Assembly: GCA_021613375.1 (NCBI GenBank)
Contig: CM038703.1
Location: 20,448,194 to 20,512,193 of the forward strand
DNA: 64,000 nt
Direction: 5' to 3'
Origin: Megaleporinus macrocephalus
Lineage: Eukaryota; Chordata; Actinopteri; Characiformes; Anostomidae
Below the pieces are notes generated by a model. The model was not told the DNA's origin, did not search any database, and saw nothing but the letters and a program-made list of their open reading frames with translations. The position numbers were made by a program, and so were the translations under genes. Shown here in pieces: positions 48,931-61,024 of this stretch; position 1 is the first letter of the stretch, and the number at the start of each line of letters is the position of its first letter.

Positions 48931-49365
48931 GGTTATTGCAGGATTCTGAACAAAAAGGGGCAGTTTGTGATAAGGGTACCTGTTGTTTCTCAGTTACAGT
49001 TTTAGTTTTGAAATGCAATTAATATATGTCATATACATATACTTTTTAAAGAACGAGCCTACAGAGGAAAAACAATAGGATGTCTTTGTCTTTTCGTAGT
49101 TTAATTTGTTAGACAGTGACAGAACAAAGCGTATTTGTACGGTTTAACTTGGAGAAAATGTAAAAACGACCAAAATAAACCTACAGTTCTCCAACTGTAA
49201 GAAGGTTCTAGCCCTTTGGGGGCCCTAAGCAGAATCTTGCTAACTTATAACAATGACTTTCAAAAGTTATTCAAATAACAATTAATAACTGTGTATTTTG
49301 TGTATAGATAATGATCCGGGCCATAGGCTGGGTTTATATGATGCAGAGCAGCCCACCTTAAATCT

Positions 49366-49480
49366 CTATGGCTGCATCCAAACCTGCTTACTAACATTCT
49401 AAATAGCCTGTCAAACATAGTACACCACCAAAATAAGTCCATTCATTAGCACAGCATATACATATATAGAGACGTATGTG
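49366..49480. mobile_element. Short MITE-like fragment, family I
   Basis: Starts ATGGCTGCATCCAAACCTGC, then CTAAATAGCCTGTCAAAC. The GGCTGCATC start resembles the end of family H. It is probably a solo terminus or deleted MITE. Confidence 0.45.
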
Positions 49481-49948
49481 GTTTTGGACAAAACCTAACT
49501 GCATATATACACATGCTTGTAAAATCTGTACATTTTCATTTTCTTTTCCTACTCTTATGTCTTTATTTCTGATTCATGCGCCACACCAGGATAAACAAGG
49601 TGGTTATAAGGTGATAAAATGAAAACTGACAAAGCTTTTTTTTCTTAAATGTAACCACCACGACATTCAATATGTTACAAACGATGCTAACATTAGCTAA
49701 GTGTCTTAAATTAATGTCCTGTCAACATTTTACTGCCCACCTGCTTGGAGATCTCTTTATCCTCCTTAACTAGCTTTTTTCATACCTTGTTATTTTGGCA
49801 GTACTTGCTGCTGCTGGCACCTAATTCACATATGGAAATTGTAAAAACAGTAAGTTAATAAACCGGTACACTGTCTGCTATGTTAGGCAGTACCACATGC
49901 CATGCTGAATTTGATCATCTCTGGAAGCTGATGTTAGCTACACGTTAA

Positions 49949-50012
49949 AGCAAAGCAGGTATACACCAACCTTAAATAGCACATTAAATAGCAAAGCAGG
50001 TATACACCAACA
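49949..50012. repeat. 41-base direct duplication
   Basis: GCAAAGCAGGTATACACCAA occurs from about 49950 and again from about 49991, with AATAGC-containing spacer. A simple local duplication. Confidence 0.9.
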
Positions 50013-50384
50013 ACCCAACCCAGCTAAAGCTAGAACCACTGTCCAAGTTACAGTCAGCAAACTGTGACTGTATGACATGGGAGTCGCTGGTTTAACCCCT
50101 ACGTTACTATAGATATACACTTGAATGTAACATTTTCAGTTTGTCTGAGTGTTCTTGTGCTTTTATGTGTCACAGTATAAGTGGCTCAAAACACTGTCAG
50201 CCCACTAGAAGTTCCCCAGACTCTCCTGATCACCCACTCCAGCATTACTAATGACAAATGCTTAGTTTACTCTAACCCTGGTGTTAGTGGCAAGAGTGTC
50301 ACATTTTACCAGTTAAAAATGCTTTACTTTCTTTAGATTTAGGCAGCAAGAATACTCATGTTTTCTCACGTCATCTCATGTTTT

Positions 50385-50619
50385 ATATTGTCGCTGTCCA
50401 ATGAAAAACATGTATCTCCATTTCTATTCATTTCTTCATCCATCAGTAAAACACAGCAGCTGCCGTTTACATTGTGGGGAAATTTCACAATGAATGGACC
50501 AATAGAAATGCTTCAAAATAGCTTGGAAAATGTTCTGGTTCCATTGACTTACATTGAAAGTGAAGACTGAAAAGTTGCCATTTTGGAGATGCTTGTTTTT
50601 CATTGGACAGTGACAATAT
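50385..50619. mobile_element. Palindromic MITE, copy 3 of 3 (best preserved)
   Basis: The left end ATATTGTCGCTGTCCAATG and the right end CATTGGACAGTGACAATAT are inverted repeats; complementarity extends about 40 bases through GAAAAACA and ATCTCCA. The interior shares GAATGGACCAATAGAA and GTTCTGGTTCCA with the copy at 3153-3374. TA dinucleotides at the edges suggest a Tc1/mariner-type insertion. At 235 bases it has no gene and would need a transposase in trans. Confidence 0.85.
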
Positions 50620-51579
50620 CAAATATGTCACAATTTCATGTGCGTGCACCTGTGGATTAATGAGAGTCTGAGCAACTAAACCTGGATTAACAGAGAAAGT
50701 TGACAGCGCTGTCCTAAAACGAATGAACTACAGCTGTGTCTGAGAGGTTAGTGAAGCTGAAACATACATTCCTTTCTGAGACATGATTAACCTTATAATA
50801 GCTTTAACCCCTCACACAAGCATCTTAGACAACTTAATTAAAATCAGTAGTTTTTAGGGGGTCCCCTGTCAGCTACTAGGCCCTAAGCAGCTTCTTATGC
50901 TGCTTATTAAATAGAGCTGGCACTGTCTGACTGTTTTATAGCAAACACACACAGTAATGCACATAAACACACAAAAACATGCTAGAAAATAGAGAACAAG
51001 GGACACAAAGAAATTACTGCTTGCTGGACACCCTCTGCGACAGACCCTCTGTCCAGAACTAGCTTTCTAGAAAACAATGGAGATTGTGCACTAATAAAGA
51101 CGAGCCTCAGCCTCTAACTGTACACCTAGAAGGTGGACCAGCAAGGTCGGTGTTTCCAATTAAGTGGCCAGTGGGGTTACATAACTACGAACATACTGCT
51201 AGCTCATTTTTCAGCCAGACAGGCAACCAAAGACTTGCTAGAATTCATCAAGATGTCCAAAAAATATGCAGGTTACATTACATTTCTTTGTAAGGAGGCT
51301 GGAAAGGAGGGAGCGAGATAGCCAGACTGCGAGAAAGAGGTGGATGTTTCTCTGGCAATAATTTGTGAGTTGCATACAAACAAACAAAAACATCCCTTCA
51401 GCGTATGATCTCACGTCAAAACAAAGATGCAAAATTTGAGCCGACATGACGAACCCTTGGGTGTAATGTATTCAGTTTGTTGCTGGGAAGGAGCGTAGTT
51501 ACAGACAAGCAAAACAGACACATGTAGGCTGGTTGGAATCTGAAGCCTGAGCTGGAATAATGGGCTGGGTGGAAACTTT
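50620..51579. other. Noncoding DNA
   Basis: Overlapping short frames near 51084-51447, none recognisable. Nothing else seen. Confidence 0.4.
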
Positions 51580-52420
51580 TCTTCTTGGAGAGATGTGGAC
51601 AGGGAGAGAAAGAGCGTCACGAGACTGAGAGGGCACACGTCTGGAAATGACAGCCAGTATCAGCATGCGCGGAGGGGAAATATCAGGGGGCTCTTTCCTT
51701 TAAAGATAATTTGCTTTTGTTGAGGAACTGTACACTCTGCCACCCCGAGTGTGTGCAGCAGTGAAAATTGAAAAGTTCTACTTCTCTAGCGAGCGCCGAG
51801 CGGGCGGAAATCCGCCAGGGCCGCTGATGACACTAGAAGGCAATTCTTCTAGCAGTTTAAGCCATGTTTCCTACACCTCCCCCAGAGACCATCAAGAGCT
51901 CTCTTAAAGTAAAGACTCCCCTGCTTCTCACAGCGTCTGCCCCATTTTTAAACAAATAGAAAAACAAACAACAATAAGATGAATCCACAAATAAATAAAC
52001 ACACTAATTAATATTAAATATAGTATTAAAAAACTCAAATCCCAGCCATAGTCAAAGAGTAGAGCGCTTGTTCTCTTTTATCTCTACATTTTAAAAATCT
52101 GTTTATATTACATGAAGCGCTAATAGAGCCGCTGTGTGTCAAGAAACTTTTTAGGTCACTGCCTTTTAAGGAGTGTTAAACTCACTAAATCCCCAGACAC
52201 ATCACTGCACGGTTACATTTAATAAGTTATTGTTCACTAAGTGTAATCAAAAGGTAATCCCTTAATTAATTCACTCATTTCATGAATTAATTAAAAAAAG
52301 CCTTGTAATATTTTCCGTGCTTAAGTACCACGTCAGGGAGGAGAGGCTGAGACAGTTTCTTGTCTGAAAATAACATGACGATTAAGAGATACCACATCTA
52401 AAACCCCATTTAATTAAACA
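51580..52420. promoter_or_regulatory. Candidate conserved noncoding block
   Basis: The first half is GC-rich (CGAGCGCCGAGCGGGCGG near 51790). The second half carries CCCTTAATTAATTCAC near 52259, CATGAATTAATTAAAA near 52281 and CACTAATTAATATT near 52001, a dense set of TAATTA cores. No gene-like frame. Likely regulatory by its look. Confidence 0.42.
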
Positions 52421-52599
52421 TCTTTAGGGTTAGGCATTTGGATGCACACATTTGGATTCCAAACTTGGTTTTATTGCACTTTAGATTTCGAAAACACTAC
52501 TCTTCTTGACTTGTCCTTTGGGCTACATCCAGAAAATCTATGTTCAGAAATTGACAAATATGAAAAAATATGCACCCTGGTGACTTGCACATGTCACAT

Positions 52600-52705
52600 G
52601 CACACATAAAGGTTACATTCTACATGGTATTATTAAGAGCAGCAGATATTCCATGATCCAAAACAAAACAGGAGGATGGTAGGGTCATACAAATATGACT
52701 ACATA
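52600..52705. repeat. Unnamed dispersed repeat, copy 1
   Basis: About 105 bases, including GGTTACATTCTACATGG and CAAAACAAAACAGGAGGATGG, align with 53467-53572 with many substitutions and short gaps. Confidence 0.6.
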
Positions 52706-53466
52706 TATTAAACATACATTCTTTGGACACATTTCTTTTTCACCGGGGAGAAAACATGCATACCTGTTCTTTGTAAACATGGCCAGTACTGGGTCAGTAG
52801 TTTTTTGGGCTACTGTGAGCTTGGCTTAGTTCATGTCTCAAGCCTATTAACTGTACTAATTAAGGGGTTAAACCAACCGGTCTCTCAAGTGTTACAGCCA
52901 TTGTTTACTGGTTGTAACTGAGCTCTATACAGTGCATAGATTTAATGAAGCTGAGGCAAGCTTCTTATTCTCATGTTCCACCTTGAATGATGTGGCTATT
53001 ACATTTGCTACATTTGCAGTTAGTAGCGTGTAACTACTGCACTATTGGTGCTGGAAGAGAAATTCAATATAATTCAAAATAAGAAGCTAACATCAGTCTT
53101 GAGGGATTAGTGTATCAAAATCAGTGTGACGGTGTTAATCTGTTACTGACTGAGATAACAGGCAGTTCATTACTGCATTTGCATTACCAATGTAGCAGTT
53201 TTCATACCTGAATCACATTACAGCAGCATCAGGAACTGCATAAAACCAAAGTGCCACTGAGAAGACAAGAAAGAAAGCCTAGGTAAGGAGGATGAGGATA
53301 TATCCCTGCAGGTAGACAGTGGGAAACTGCTGAGCTTACCTTGCCTAATAACTAGTATTAGTATGGAACACATCATAATCACATAATAAGGTTCTAATAA
53401 AGTGCCACTCTAGCCCCGCCCCCTAGTATTTAATGTCCCAGTGACCTTATGTTGGACATTTCATAC

Positions 53467-53572
53467 ACAAATGTTACATTGCACATGATCGTATTAGGGT
53501 GAGAAGATAATCCACAATCTAAAACAAAGCAGAAGGATGATGGAGGTCATAAACATAAACTACTATTTATTT
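53467..53572. repeat. Unnamed dispersed repeat, copy 2
   Basis: TGTTACATTGCACATGATCG and AAAACAAAGCAGAAGGATGA parallel copy 1, about 870 bases upstream, same orientation. Family unknown. Confidence 0.6.
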
Positions 53573-54481
53573 TTCAGGCACTTTCTTCACACCTATTATT
53601 TTTAAACCTGGTGTCACACTGTCCAGCGACTGCTCTGACACATCAGCAGAAATGGAAAGCGGCCAAAACAATACCCGGCAGATGGGATATAGGTTTGCCA
53701 GGATCAGAGGGATCATTTCTCCAAAATACAAACCCTTCCTGAAGATAATTAAAGTCAACCTGAAAATAAAATAGACTCTTCGTGCTTTGTTATTTCATGC
53801 CCCTGGCCATATTCAAGGAGAATTCATTTTTTAATATCTGATGAATTAATTGGTTAAAAGGTGAGCAAAGTCATTTAGTGTGAGTCAAAACTGCAGGTCA
53901 TACACTTGAAGTGTTAAATGCCTCTAAAAGCCTCACAGCTATTACACCAAAAGTTTATAAACACTCTGTCTGGGGGTGTTTCACAGAGCAGGATTTCTCA
54001 GTTTAGATAGATATTTTTAGCCTAAAGTTAATAGGAAAAACACTTTCGTCCTGCATTGCTTAAAATTTTAAATAAGCATATAAACTGCTGCTTTATTTAT
54101 TCATGTCAGTAATTCCCTGAAAAATGATTCAAGTTAATAAAGGTAGTTTATATTCCAGGCAACCTCTGTTATTCTGCTTATTATGAAATGTTCAGACAGT
54201 GTACATGGCAGGCATTGATTAAAAACTGAGCAGTAGAAGTGTTACAAGGCTTGGATATGATGACACTCTGTGTAGTGTTCTAGCAGTGAAAAAAGAGCTC
54301 TTATGTAAAATGTGGGACAGACGCACTACTTTAAGTCACTTAAATCAAATCTGAATTATGCGACTGTCCTGGGAAGCAGGGGTCTGGTCACTAGTATTAT
54401 GTAATATTATTACTAGTATATGCTCAGAACAAGGGAAAATAGTTGAATCTCAAAAGGCAAAAAAACTAAATAAACAAACAA
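53573..54481. other. Noncoding AT-rich DNA
   Basis: Nothing recognised. Confidence 0.45.
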
Positions 54482-55184
54482 AAAAACTGTTTGAACCTCC
54501 TTTGGCAGCAGTAACCTCCAAGTGTTTCCGGTAGCTGCTAATCAGACCTGCAGACCTGTATGTTCAGGATTAGGTTTGGACCATTCTTTCTTACAGAACT
54601 GCTTCAGCTCAGCCATATTCTTAGGATGTCTGGTGTGAACAGCTGTCTTGAGGTCATTCCACAGCATCTCTATTTGATTTAGGTCTGAACTCCACTCCAA
54701 AAGGCAGATTTTCTTTTTTTGAAGCCATTCTGTAGTAGATTTACTTCCATGTTTAGGGTCATTGTCCTGCTGCATAAGCCAACTTATGCTTCAGTGGGTG
54801 GACAGCCAGCCTGACATTATTCTGTAGGATACCTTGATAAAGTTGAGAATTCATTTTCCCCTTGATGATGGCAAGCAGTCCAGACCCTGAAGCAGCAAAG
54901 CTGCCTGAAATCATGCTCCCAACCCCGTACTTCACCGTTGGTATGCAGTGCCATTTTTATGCCATACATAGTGCTGTGTGTTCTTCCTAAACAATTCTAC
55001 CTTGGTTTCAGTAGCATTGTGGAGTGTCACATGGTGCCCACTTCTAGGAAGAGTAGCCACAGTATTAAATCGTCTCCATTTGTAGATAATTTGTCTAACT
55101 GTGGACTGGTTAATATCAAAGTCTTTCCAGTTTTATGCAAAACAACAATTAAAGTTGGAGTGTCTTTTGAGCTCTACACACCTA

Positions 55185-55189
<5 letters not shown>
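54482..55189 (-). mobile_element. Tc1-like transposon remnant, family A, reverse copy
   Basis: The minus strand carries the start region of the transposase near 55180-55080 and, after an internal deletion around 55000-55030, the middle and C-terminal parts down to 54542. The 3' noncoding part includes the sequence complementary to CCTCCTTTGGCAGCAGTAAC. It is the same family as 5455-6420. The outer end runs straight into the (TA)n array at 55190. Confidence 0.85.
54542..54775 (-). pseudogene. Tc1 transposase C-terminal fragment
   Basis: A 77-codon open piece of a DDE transposase that would cut and join DNA at TA sites. It starts MQQDNDPKHGSKSTTEW and contains IEMLWNDLKTAVHTRHPKN. The Asp at residue 4 and the Glu at residue 36 correspond to the second and third catalytic residues of a DD34E enzyme. 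Only 31 residues lie between them, so three residues are missing just before the Glu, in the usual Ser-Pro-Asp-Leu-Asn stretch. The N-terminal half is out of frame or deleted. Not functional. Confidence 0.88.

Positions 55190-55273
<84 letters not shown>
55190..55273. repeat. (TA)n microsatellite, about 42 units
   Basis: A TA array with a single G interruption at 55261, directly adjoining the family A Tc1 remnant. The 120-codon plus frame across this area is antisense to the transposase and then Tyr-Ile repeats, so it is not a gene. Confidence 0.97.
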
Positions 55274-57535
55274 CTTGCTTTGTATACTTGCCTTTTGTAA
55301 TTCCATTATTTCCCCTGCATCTCATTGTGGTTAATGCTGTGCTATGACCCTAAATTTTCTGCTCCCTTTTATTAAAAAAATAAATTTGAGGTCTAAGCTG
55401 CGACCGCTGTGTGATCCATGAGGGAGCAGCAAGAGGTAAATCCTAACGACTTACAGTAAACAGTGACTGTGATGTGAGCCAACATGGACTTGGAATGATC
55501 AACCAGAAGAGACTGAGCTTAAGGTAGGTTAAGTTGTTGCTAGCCTGCTGTTTTGCTTGGTCTGGTCAGATTACATGTCCATTATCTGCTGTGAGACAGG
55601 CATAAGCCGACGCTTTCTCACACTGCATTTATCCAGCTAGCAGGTGGTAGAGCTAGGAGGAAAATCTGTGTGGGGATTACTCACATTAGTATGTGTGCCA
55701 CTGAGTATAGTCAGTAAGCATTAGAATTTAATACTGTATTAGTCTTTAAAGAAGCATTCCATGCAAAATCTTTTAATTTAATATGTCGTTTCTTAGTGTG
55801 ACATCTATTTGGAGGTACGCTAAACTAAATGAGTCAGCAGTGAATGAATAGCTTCTACATCTGGGCCACGCTGGATGGTTGTGCTGTTTATGTAGAGGCC
55901 TTTTTGCAGCACAGTGTTAAGTGTGCGATATGCAGTGTGTAAATAATATCAGTGTACTTGTTTCTCTGCATCGTGCATGTGTCATAACTCATCTCACCCT
56001 AAGCACCGACATGTTATTTAGTAAATTACGTCAATCAAGGCAGATAAGATATCACATCAGGTGCAATGCGATTGCTATGAAATTGCTATAATTGCTTAAA
56101 AACCCAGCTCTGGCCTATATGGGCATTTAAAGTGCACTTCCAGGTGTTTGACATCTACAGTAGATTAGTGTCTACTAGTTGTTGTGCTACCTTGTTGTAC
56201 TACTGGTATACTACCATAAACTAGTGGTTGCGGTCTTGTCTTGGACTCATTTGGACACAGTTTAGACTTGGTCTCAGGGTGTGATGGAGTGAGAAATAGT
56301 TGTTAAGACCATCTAAGTGTGATAACTCCTTCTGAGGTAAGTGGAAACAAAATTATTATATATCAACAAAATCTGCATAATTCTCTGTGTACGAAAGCCC
56401 CTGCTTTACATTGCTTTTTCCCCACTGCTCCACTAATACGCCCCACAGACGCATTGTTAAGATACAGACAGTAGCAATTGGAACTGAAAGCCAAATAAAA
56501 CTAAAAGTTTGAATCTCTGTTTAAAACGATAATAACAAAAACAACTTTCTTTATTCTGTCACCTGCTGCACACGTGCAGATTCAATCTGGACAAGAAACT
56601 TGGAGCCTCAGAGAACTTTGGGCAGAAATTATTCTTGTCTAACGGCAAACCTTCTGTACAGACAGCACTAAATCTCAGATTAACATATGGAGCAAAGTGG
56701 CATGAGGCACAGCGGCAACTGTGCTCGAAGGCTTCTAATACAGGCGCCTGAGTGTATCTGTTGCACCATTTAAGGAGGAACAATAAAGATGGCACAAGTA
56801 GTTAATTTGATCATTTGTATGGGGTGAAACAACAAAATCACCCCCATGAGAAACAGAGAGAGAAACTAGAACAGGATGGCTGCAGCTCTTCTGAGTCAGC
56901 CTAAAGTGCAGCCTACAGTTTTGTTTGGTTTCCATGTGTGGCCAGTGTTCGTACACTGCTGTCAAGTAAGTTTTTAATTTGAATATTTGGTTAGCCATTA
57001 TAAGCGCCCTCTCCACTGCTAGCAGTTACAATGCAAAAGTATAATAATAGTTAACAATTTTATTATTAATAATGTTACTATATAATGCTATTTATTATTT
57101 AATTATATATTTTACAAAATATTGAAATAATGAAAAGCATTAAAATATATAATGTAAAATTAACTGTAATCATTGGCGTGTGGGGGGGGGGGTCTTCGCA
57201 ATTCACGCGTTGTGTTTGTTCTTAGCAACAGACTCTGGCTGTAAGGTGGTCTTTACCTTTGTTTAAGGCTTGTGTTGAGATGCCTGTTCAGAAATATCCT
57301 GCTGTCGGCAGATTCACTGACCGGAGCTCTCTGGAGCGTCGGTTAGCTCGCGCCAGCTTTAAACACGAGGAATAAATAGCAAAATATACTGCAATAAAAT
57401 GGCTATAGTGTAATGTGTTGTTATGGTAACAGGTTAGAAGGGTTTGGGTTAGCTAACGTTTACATTAACTTTTGTCAGAAAGCCCTCTGAAACGTAAAGT
57501 TACATTACTATCTGGCTACGTCTCAAACTGCAGAC
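55274..57535. other. Noncoding DNA
   Basis: More than 2 kb with no recognised gene. A run of 11 G lies at 57182-57192. Frames at 56559-57016 (minus) have no recognisable domain. Confidence 0.42.
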
Positions 57536-58195
57536 CAGGGGCGTAGATAGCCCTAGTTTTGATTTAAATTGAGTCTCAGCACCCCTAAAGATTATAGTAA
57601 AAAAAACGTTTTTTTTCTATTAACTTTAATTTGTCTCTGACAAGACAATTTGTCTATGATCCAGCTTTTCTTTTCACATCGCTCAGTGTTTTACCTGACT
57701 GGTGGCGTGTGTCTAGTAAGTTTTGCAAAGTAATATTTTTGTACTTCATCACTCAGAACCAACACATCTCAGTCATTATCAGCAGTCCATATTTCTGGTG
57801 CACTCTTTATTCTGTTATTGTTAGCTAGGAGTGACTATCTAACGGTTTATTTTCATTTAGCAGGCTAATGCTGCAGGTGGTCTGTTTACTGTTTATACTG
57901 TTTTCTGACAACAGTACCATGTAATGTGGAGTACTTTTTTTAGTTTGTAAAGTGATCTTTAAGTGGATTTATCTAATAATAAACAGATGTACAGATAATG
58001 TTGTATTTTGTTTATTTTTTTGCAATTTACTGTTATTCCACAAATGTTGTTTTACGTCATTATACATACAGTGATTTGTTACCTTACCTACAGTGGAATC
58101 AGCTTATAGGTAATATTTAGGGGATAGGGTGGGCTTTGATTCATATTAGCAAATGTGTCCCCCCCATTGTCAAACCCGCTCCTATGCCCTTAACT
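57536..58195. mobile_element. Candidate non-autonomous hAT-like element
   Basis: The left end reads CAGGGGCGTAGATAGCCC and the right end, in reverse, AAGGGCATAGGAGCGGGTTT, sharing a GGGC(G/A)TAG core as expected of hAT-type termini. The right part (ACAGTGATTTGTTACCTTAC, TGGAATCAGCTTATAGG, TGTCCCCCCCATTGTC) resembles a dispersed fish repeat. No transposase is present. An 8-base target duplication is not clear. Confidence 0.45.
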
Positions 58196-60089
58196 ATAAT
58201 GATTGTAAAATTAAACTACAAACAAATGTCATTTTTGCATTTTATTTATTTAGAACATTAATCTAGTCTGGATCTTGAATCAGACTCAAATCTAACGCTA
58301 CTAACTAACTACACTAACTACAACATTAACCTATGTATTGTGTTGTCAGGATGTCTACTAAAGTTGGCAAGCTAACCAGCTAGCCCTGGCCCGTCCTGTG
58401 TCATAATACCATTTTGTCCATCAAGAGGCGATAGTGAGACCTTGTAGTGTAGTAGTCTGCCATTAGCCCAACATGCGAGGATGAAGAAGTAACACTGCCT
58501 AAAGGGGGTATTCTAACCTCTTGTCAATCATGTTGCAGGTCCTGCTTCAACGTTTATTTCAAAGATCATTTAAGGAAAGGCAGCCAATAAGAAGATCAGC
58601 AAGCGCAGCAATAGTTGAAGCTCTTGGCAAGTGATTATCATGACCACCACCGCCAAATTGGCTTTGCTTTCCACCACTAGAGAAGCACTTGGCAGTAAAA
58701 GGATGGAATTTAATACTGACTTTAAGCTGTTTCTTCTTGATTGGTGAGTAAACAACTGATATTGCTAACATTAATGACTGTGTGTTTCCTTGTTTCTTAC
58801 AGTAGAGGTGGATGTGTATGGTCGTTAACGTTATAACGTTACTCCTTATTGTTTGTAGAACAAATTCAACTTGTCTCACAAATTTCTAAATGAAAAAAGC
58901 AATGATAAAGCATGACTTTTAGAAGAGCTAAACCTTTAGTTCAGGCCAGAGGTGTCAAACCTGTAACAAAATGGCAAAACAAGACAAAAGAAACACCTAT
59001 ATGGTAGTCTTCTGACAACACCCTTATATATATACACTAATCTAATGGCAAATAATGTGAACACTTTTAAAGCAAATCACTTAATTTTTATGTGACTTTA
59101 TAAGGTAGGACAAATCAGACAAATCATATAAACATGTTTTGCCTGTTCTGGATTAAACACAGAGATTCAAAGCTTTTCATGCTTTATTCAAAACTTTTAA
59201 CATACATAGTAGCAAATATTTTACCTTGCAACAGTTTTAAAGGTGACTCTTTCAGTAGACAGCCCTGGCATGGAACTGCTGCTGTTTCCATTTCTAGGAT
59301 TGACTGAAGCGCATTAGTCAGATGCTTACTCGTGCTCACAGTCAGTGACGTATCTAGGGCTTCCAGAAGGCCGAGAGCGACCTTTTTTCCTCAAAAAACT
59401 TGTTCCATTCATTATGAATCAAAACTGTCATCATTAGTTCCTAATTTTGTTAGTGGTTGATCTAACACATTCTTTACTACAACTCCTGAAGTCCTAACCA
59501 ATGGGAGCACTTACTTGACTGTATGTACCTAGATACTGTTAAAAAAAAAAGATTGGATTGGTTTTCCATTAGGTGTTCAGAGAATTCAAGCGTTTGGTTT
59601 CCAACCAAAACCTAGCAATGAAATAATGGAAATATATTTGTTTAAAAAAAAGCACAATATGCATATTTATTTTTTGAAATTGTTATTTTTGCCTGATGAA
59701 TGTTTTGTTTTATGACAGTTTTGCCCCAAATGCAGGTTTTATATTCAATTCATGGTAGAGTGGTACATGCAGAATTGTAAGATAAAACACAACCCAAAGA
59801 AAACATTTTGGGTTTTTAGCTTTTGACCACTATCAACAAGCCATATTGTATAAAAAGTCAAAACAAGTGAGTCAGTTTAAATTTGCACCACTTTGTTTGC
59901 ATTTCAAGGCTAATAATGCAGAATATTCACATATTCAATTTTTTTTCTCCATATTAAAAAAATATGTCCTTTAAAATAGCATTATAGAATTGTATTTCAT
60001 TTAAAAGGTTCTTTAAGGAGTTGGATGTGTGGTTCTTTAATGACGTTGCTCCAAATAATCTGATTTAATGTCTTTATTTTGAAAGTGTG
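58196..60089. other. Noncoding AT-rich DNA
   Basis: A 106-codon minus frame at 58559-58879 lacks any domain. Plus-strand splice-like signals (TTGCAG at 58533, GTGAGT at 58743) flank a segment with stops in all frames, so no exon is called. AACGTTATAACGTT lies near 58828. Confidence 0.4.
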
Positions 60090-60420
60090 ATGTAAGTGTT
60101 AAACAGTATGTTAGCACAAGCTTTTGCACGCTGGCCTTGGTGACCGTGAGATGAGATAATAAATGGCGATCTTACCCCTGTGATTTCATAAGAGAGGCTT
60201 TCACTTCATTATCTTGAGGTCAGCAGGTCACATAACTACTGAGCTTTTTTTCATTCAGCTAAACAGTTCTCAGAGAATATATTAAGCTGCTTCACATTAT
60301 GTGCATGTTTTGCATCGAATATTAAGCTGAATTCATTCCTGCTCGAGTAGTTTCCTTGACTGTGATAGAGTATATAAAGGCTTACAGTGTAATTTGTCAG
60401 ATGTGGCACATTTGAATACA
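60090..60420. promoter_or_regulatory. Candidate conserved noncoding block
   Basis: Complex sequence with GATGAGATAATAAATGGCG near 60152 and GAATATTAAGCTGAATTC near 60317; similar ATATTAAGCTG words occur twice (60278 and 60319). Regulatory role is inferred only. Confidence 0.33.
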
Positions 60421-61024
60421 AATTTTTCTCATTTAATTCAGAGTCATGAGTTTAGACGTGTGTGTATGTATATATGATCATTTGTTGAGACGACAGTGAG
60501 AAGATATGGTTTGTTTTCTGTCCAAACTTTAGGGAAAAGATCAAACGCATAACCACACAGTTAATTAGAAGATTTCATTACATGTGTAAGCAAAGTCTGA
60601 GTGTCACTTATAACAAAGGTTCCAAAGATGATATTTAACTACATCACATATGCAGGAGTGAGACCACAGTGTTTCTCTAATTCATTCTGGCCTTAAAAAA
60701 CATTCAGGGACAGTTCTAACTGGAAAAATTAATGTACTTGAATCAACATCACATTATTATATGACATAACCATGTAATATTAATGTAATATATTAGTGTT
60801 TGTGTTAATGCAGAATATATCTTCTGAAATAATGCTTACATTTGTTGTGAATTGAATGCATTAGTTCAGTAATAAAGGATCTTAACCTAGACTGCCTGAT
60901 GTGTCTGACACACTACATGCCCAAATATAACCATAACCATTTCTAGAACTAGAATGAATCAACTACTTTAAGGTGTACCCATTGCTACCACATGCATTCA
61001 GTTGATATGCACACAGTATACTGT
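60421..61024. other. Noncoding AT-rich DNA
   Basis: Nothing recognised. Confidence 0.45.

Noticed and set aside
54938..55300. 120-codon plus-strand frame
   Set aside because: Antisense to a Tc1 transposase remnant, and its end is translated (TA)n repeat.
58539..58742. Possible exon flanked by TTGCAG and GTGAGT
   Set aside because: All three plus frames contain stops, and the 106-codon frame on the other strand is unrelated to these signals.
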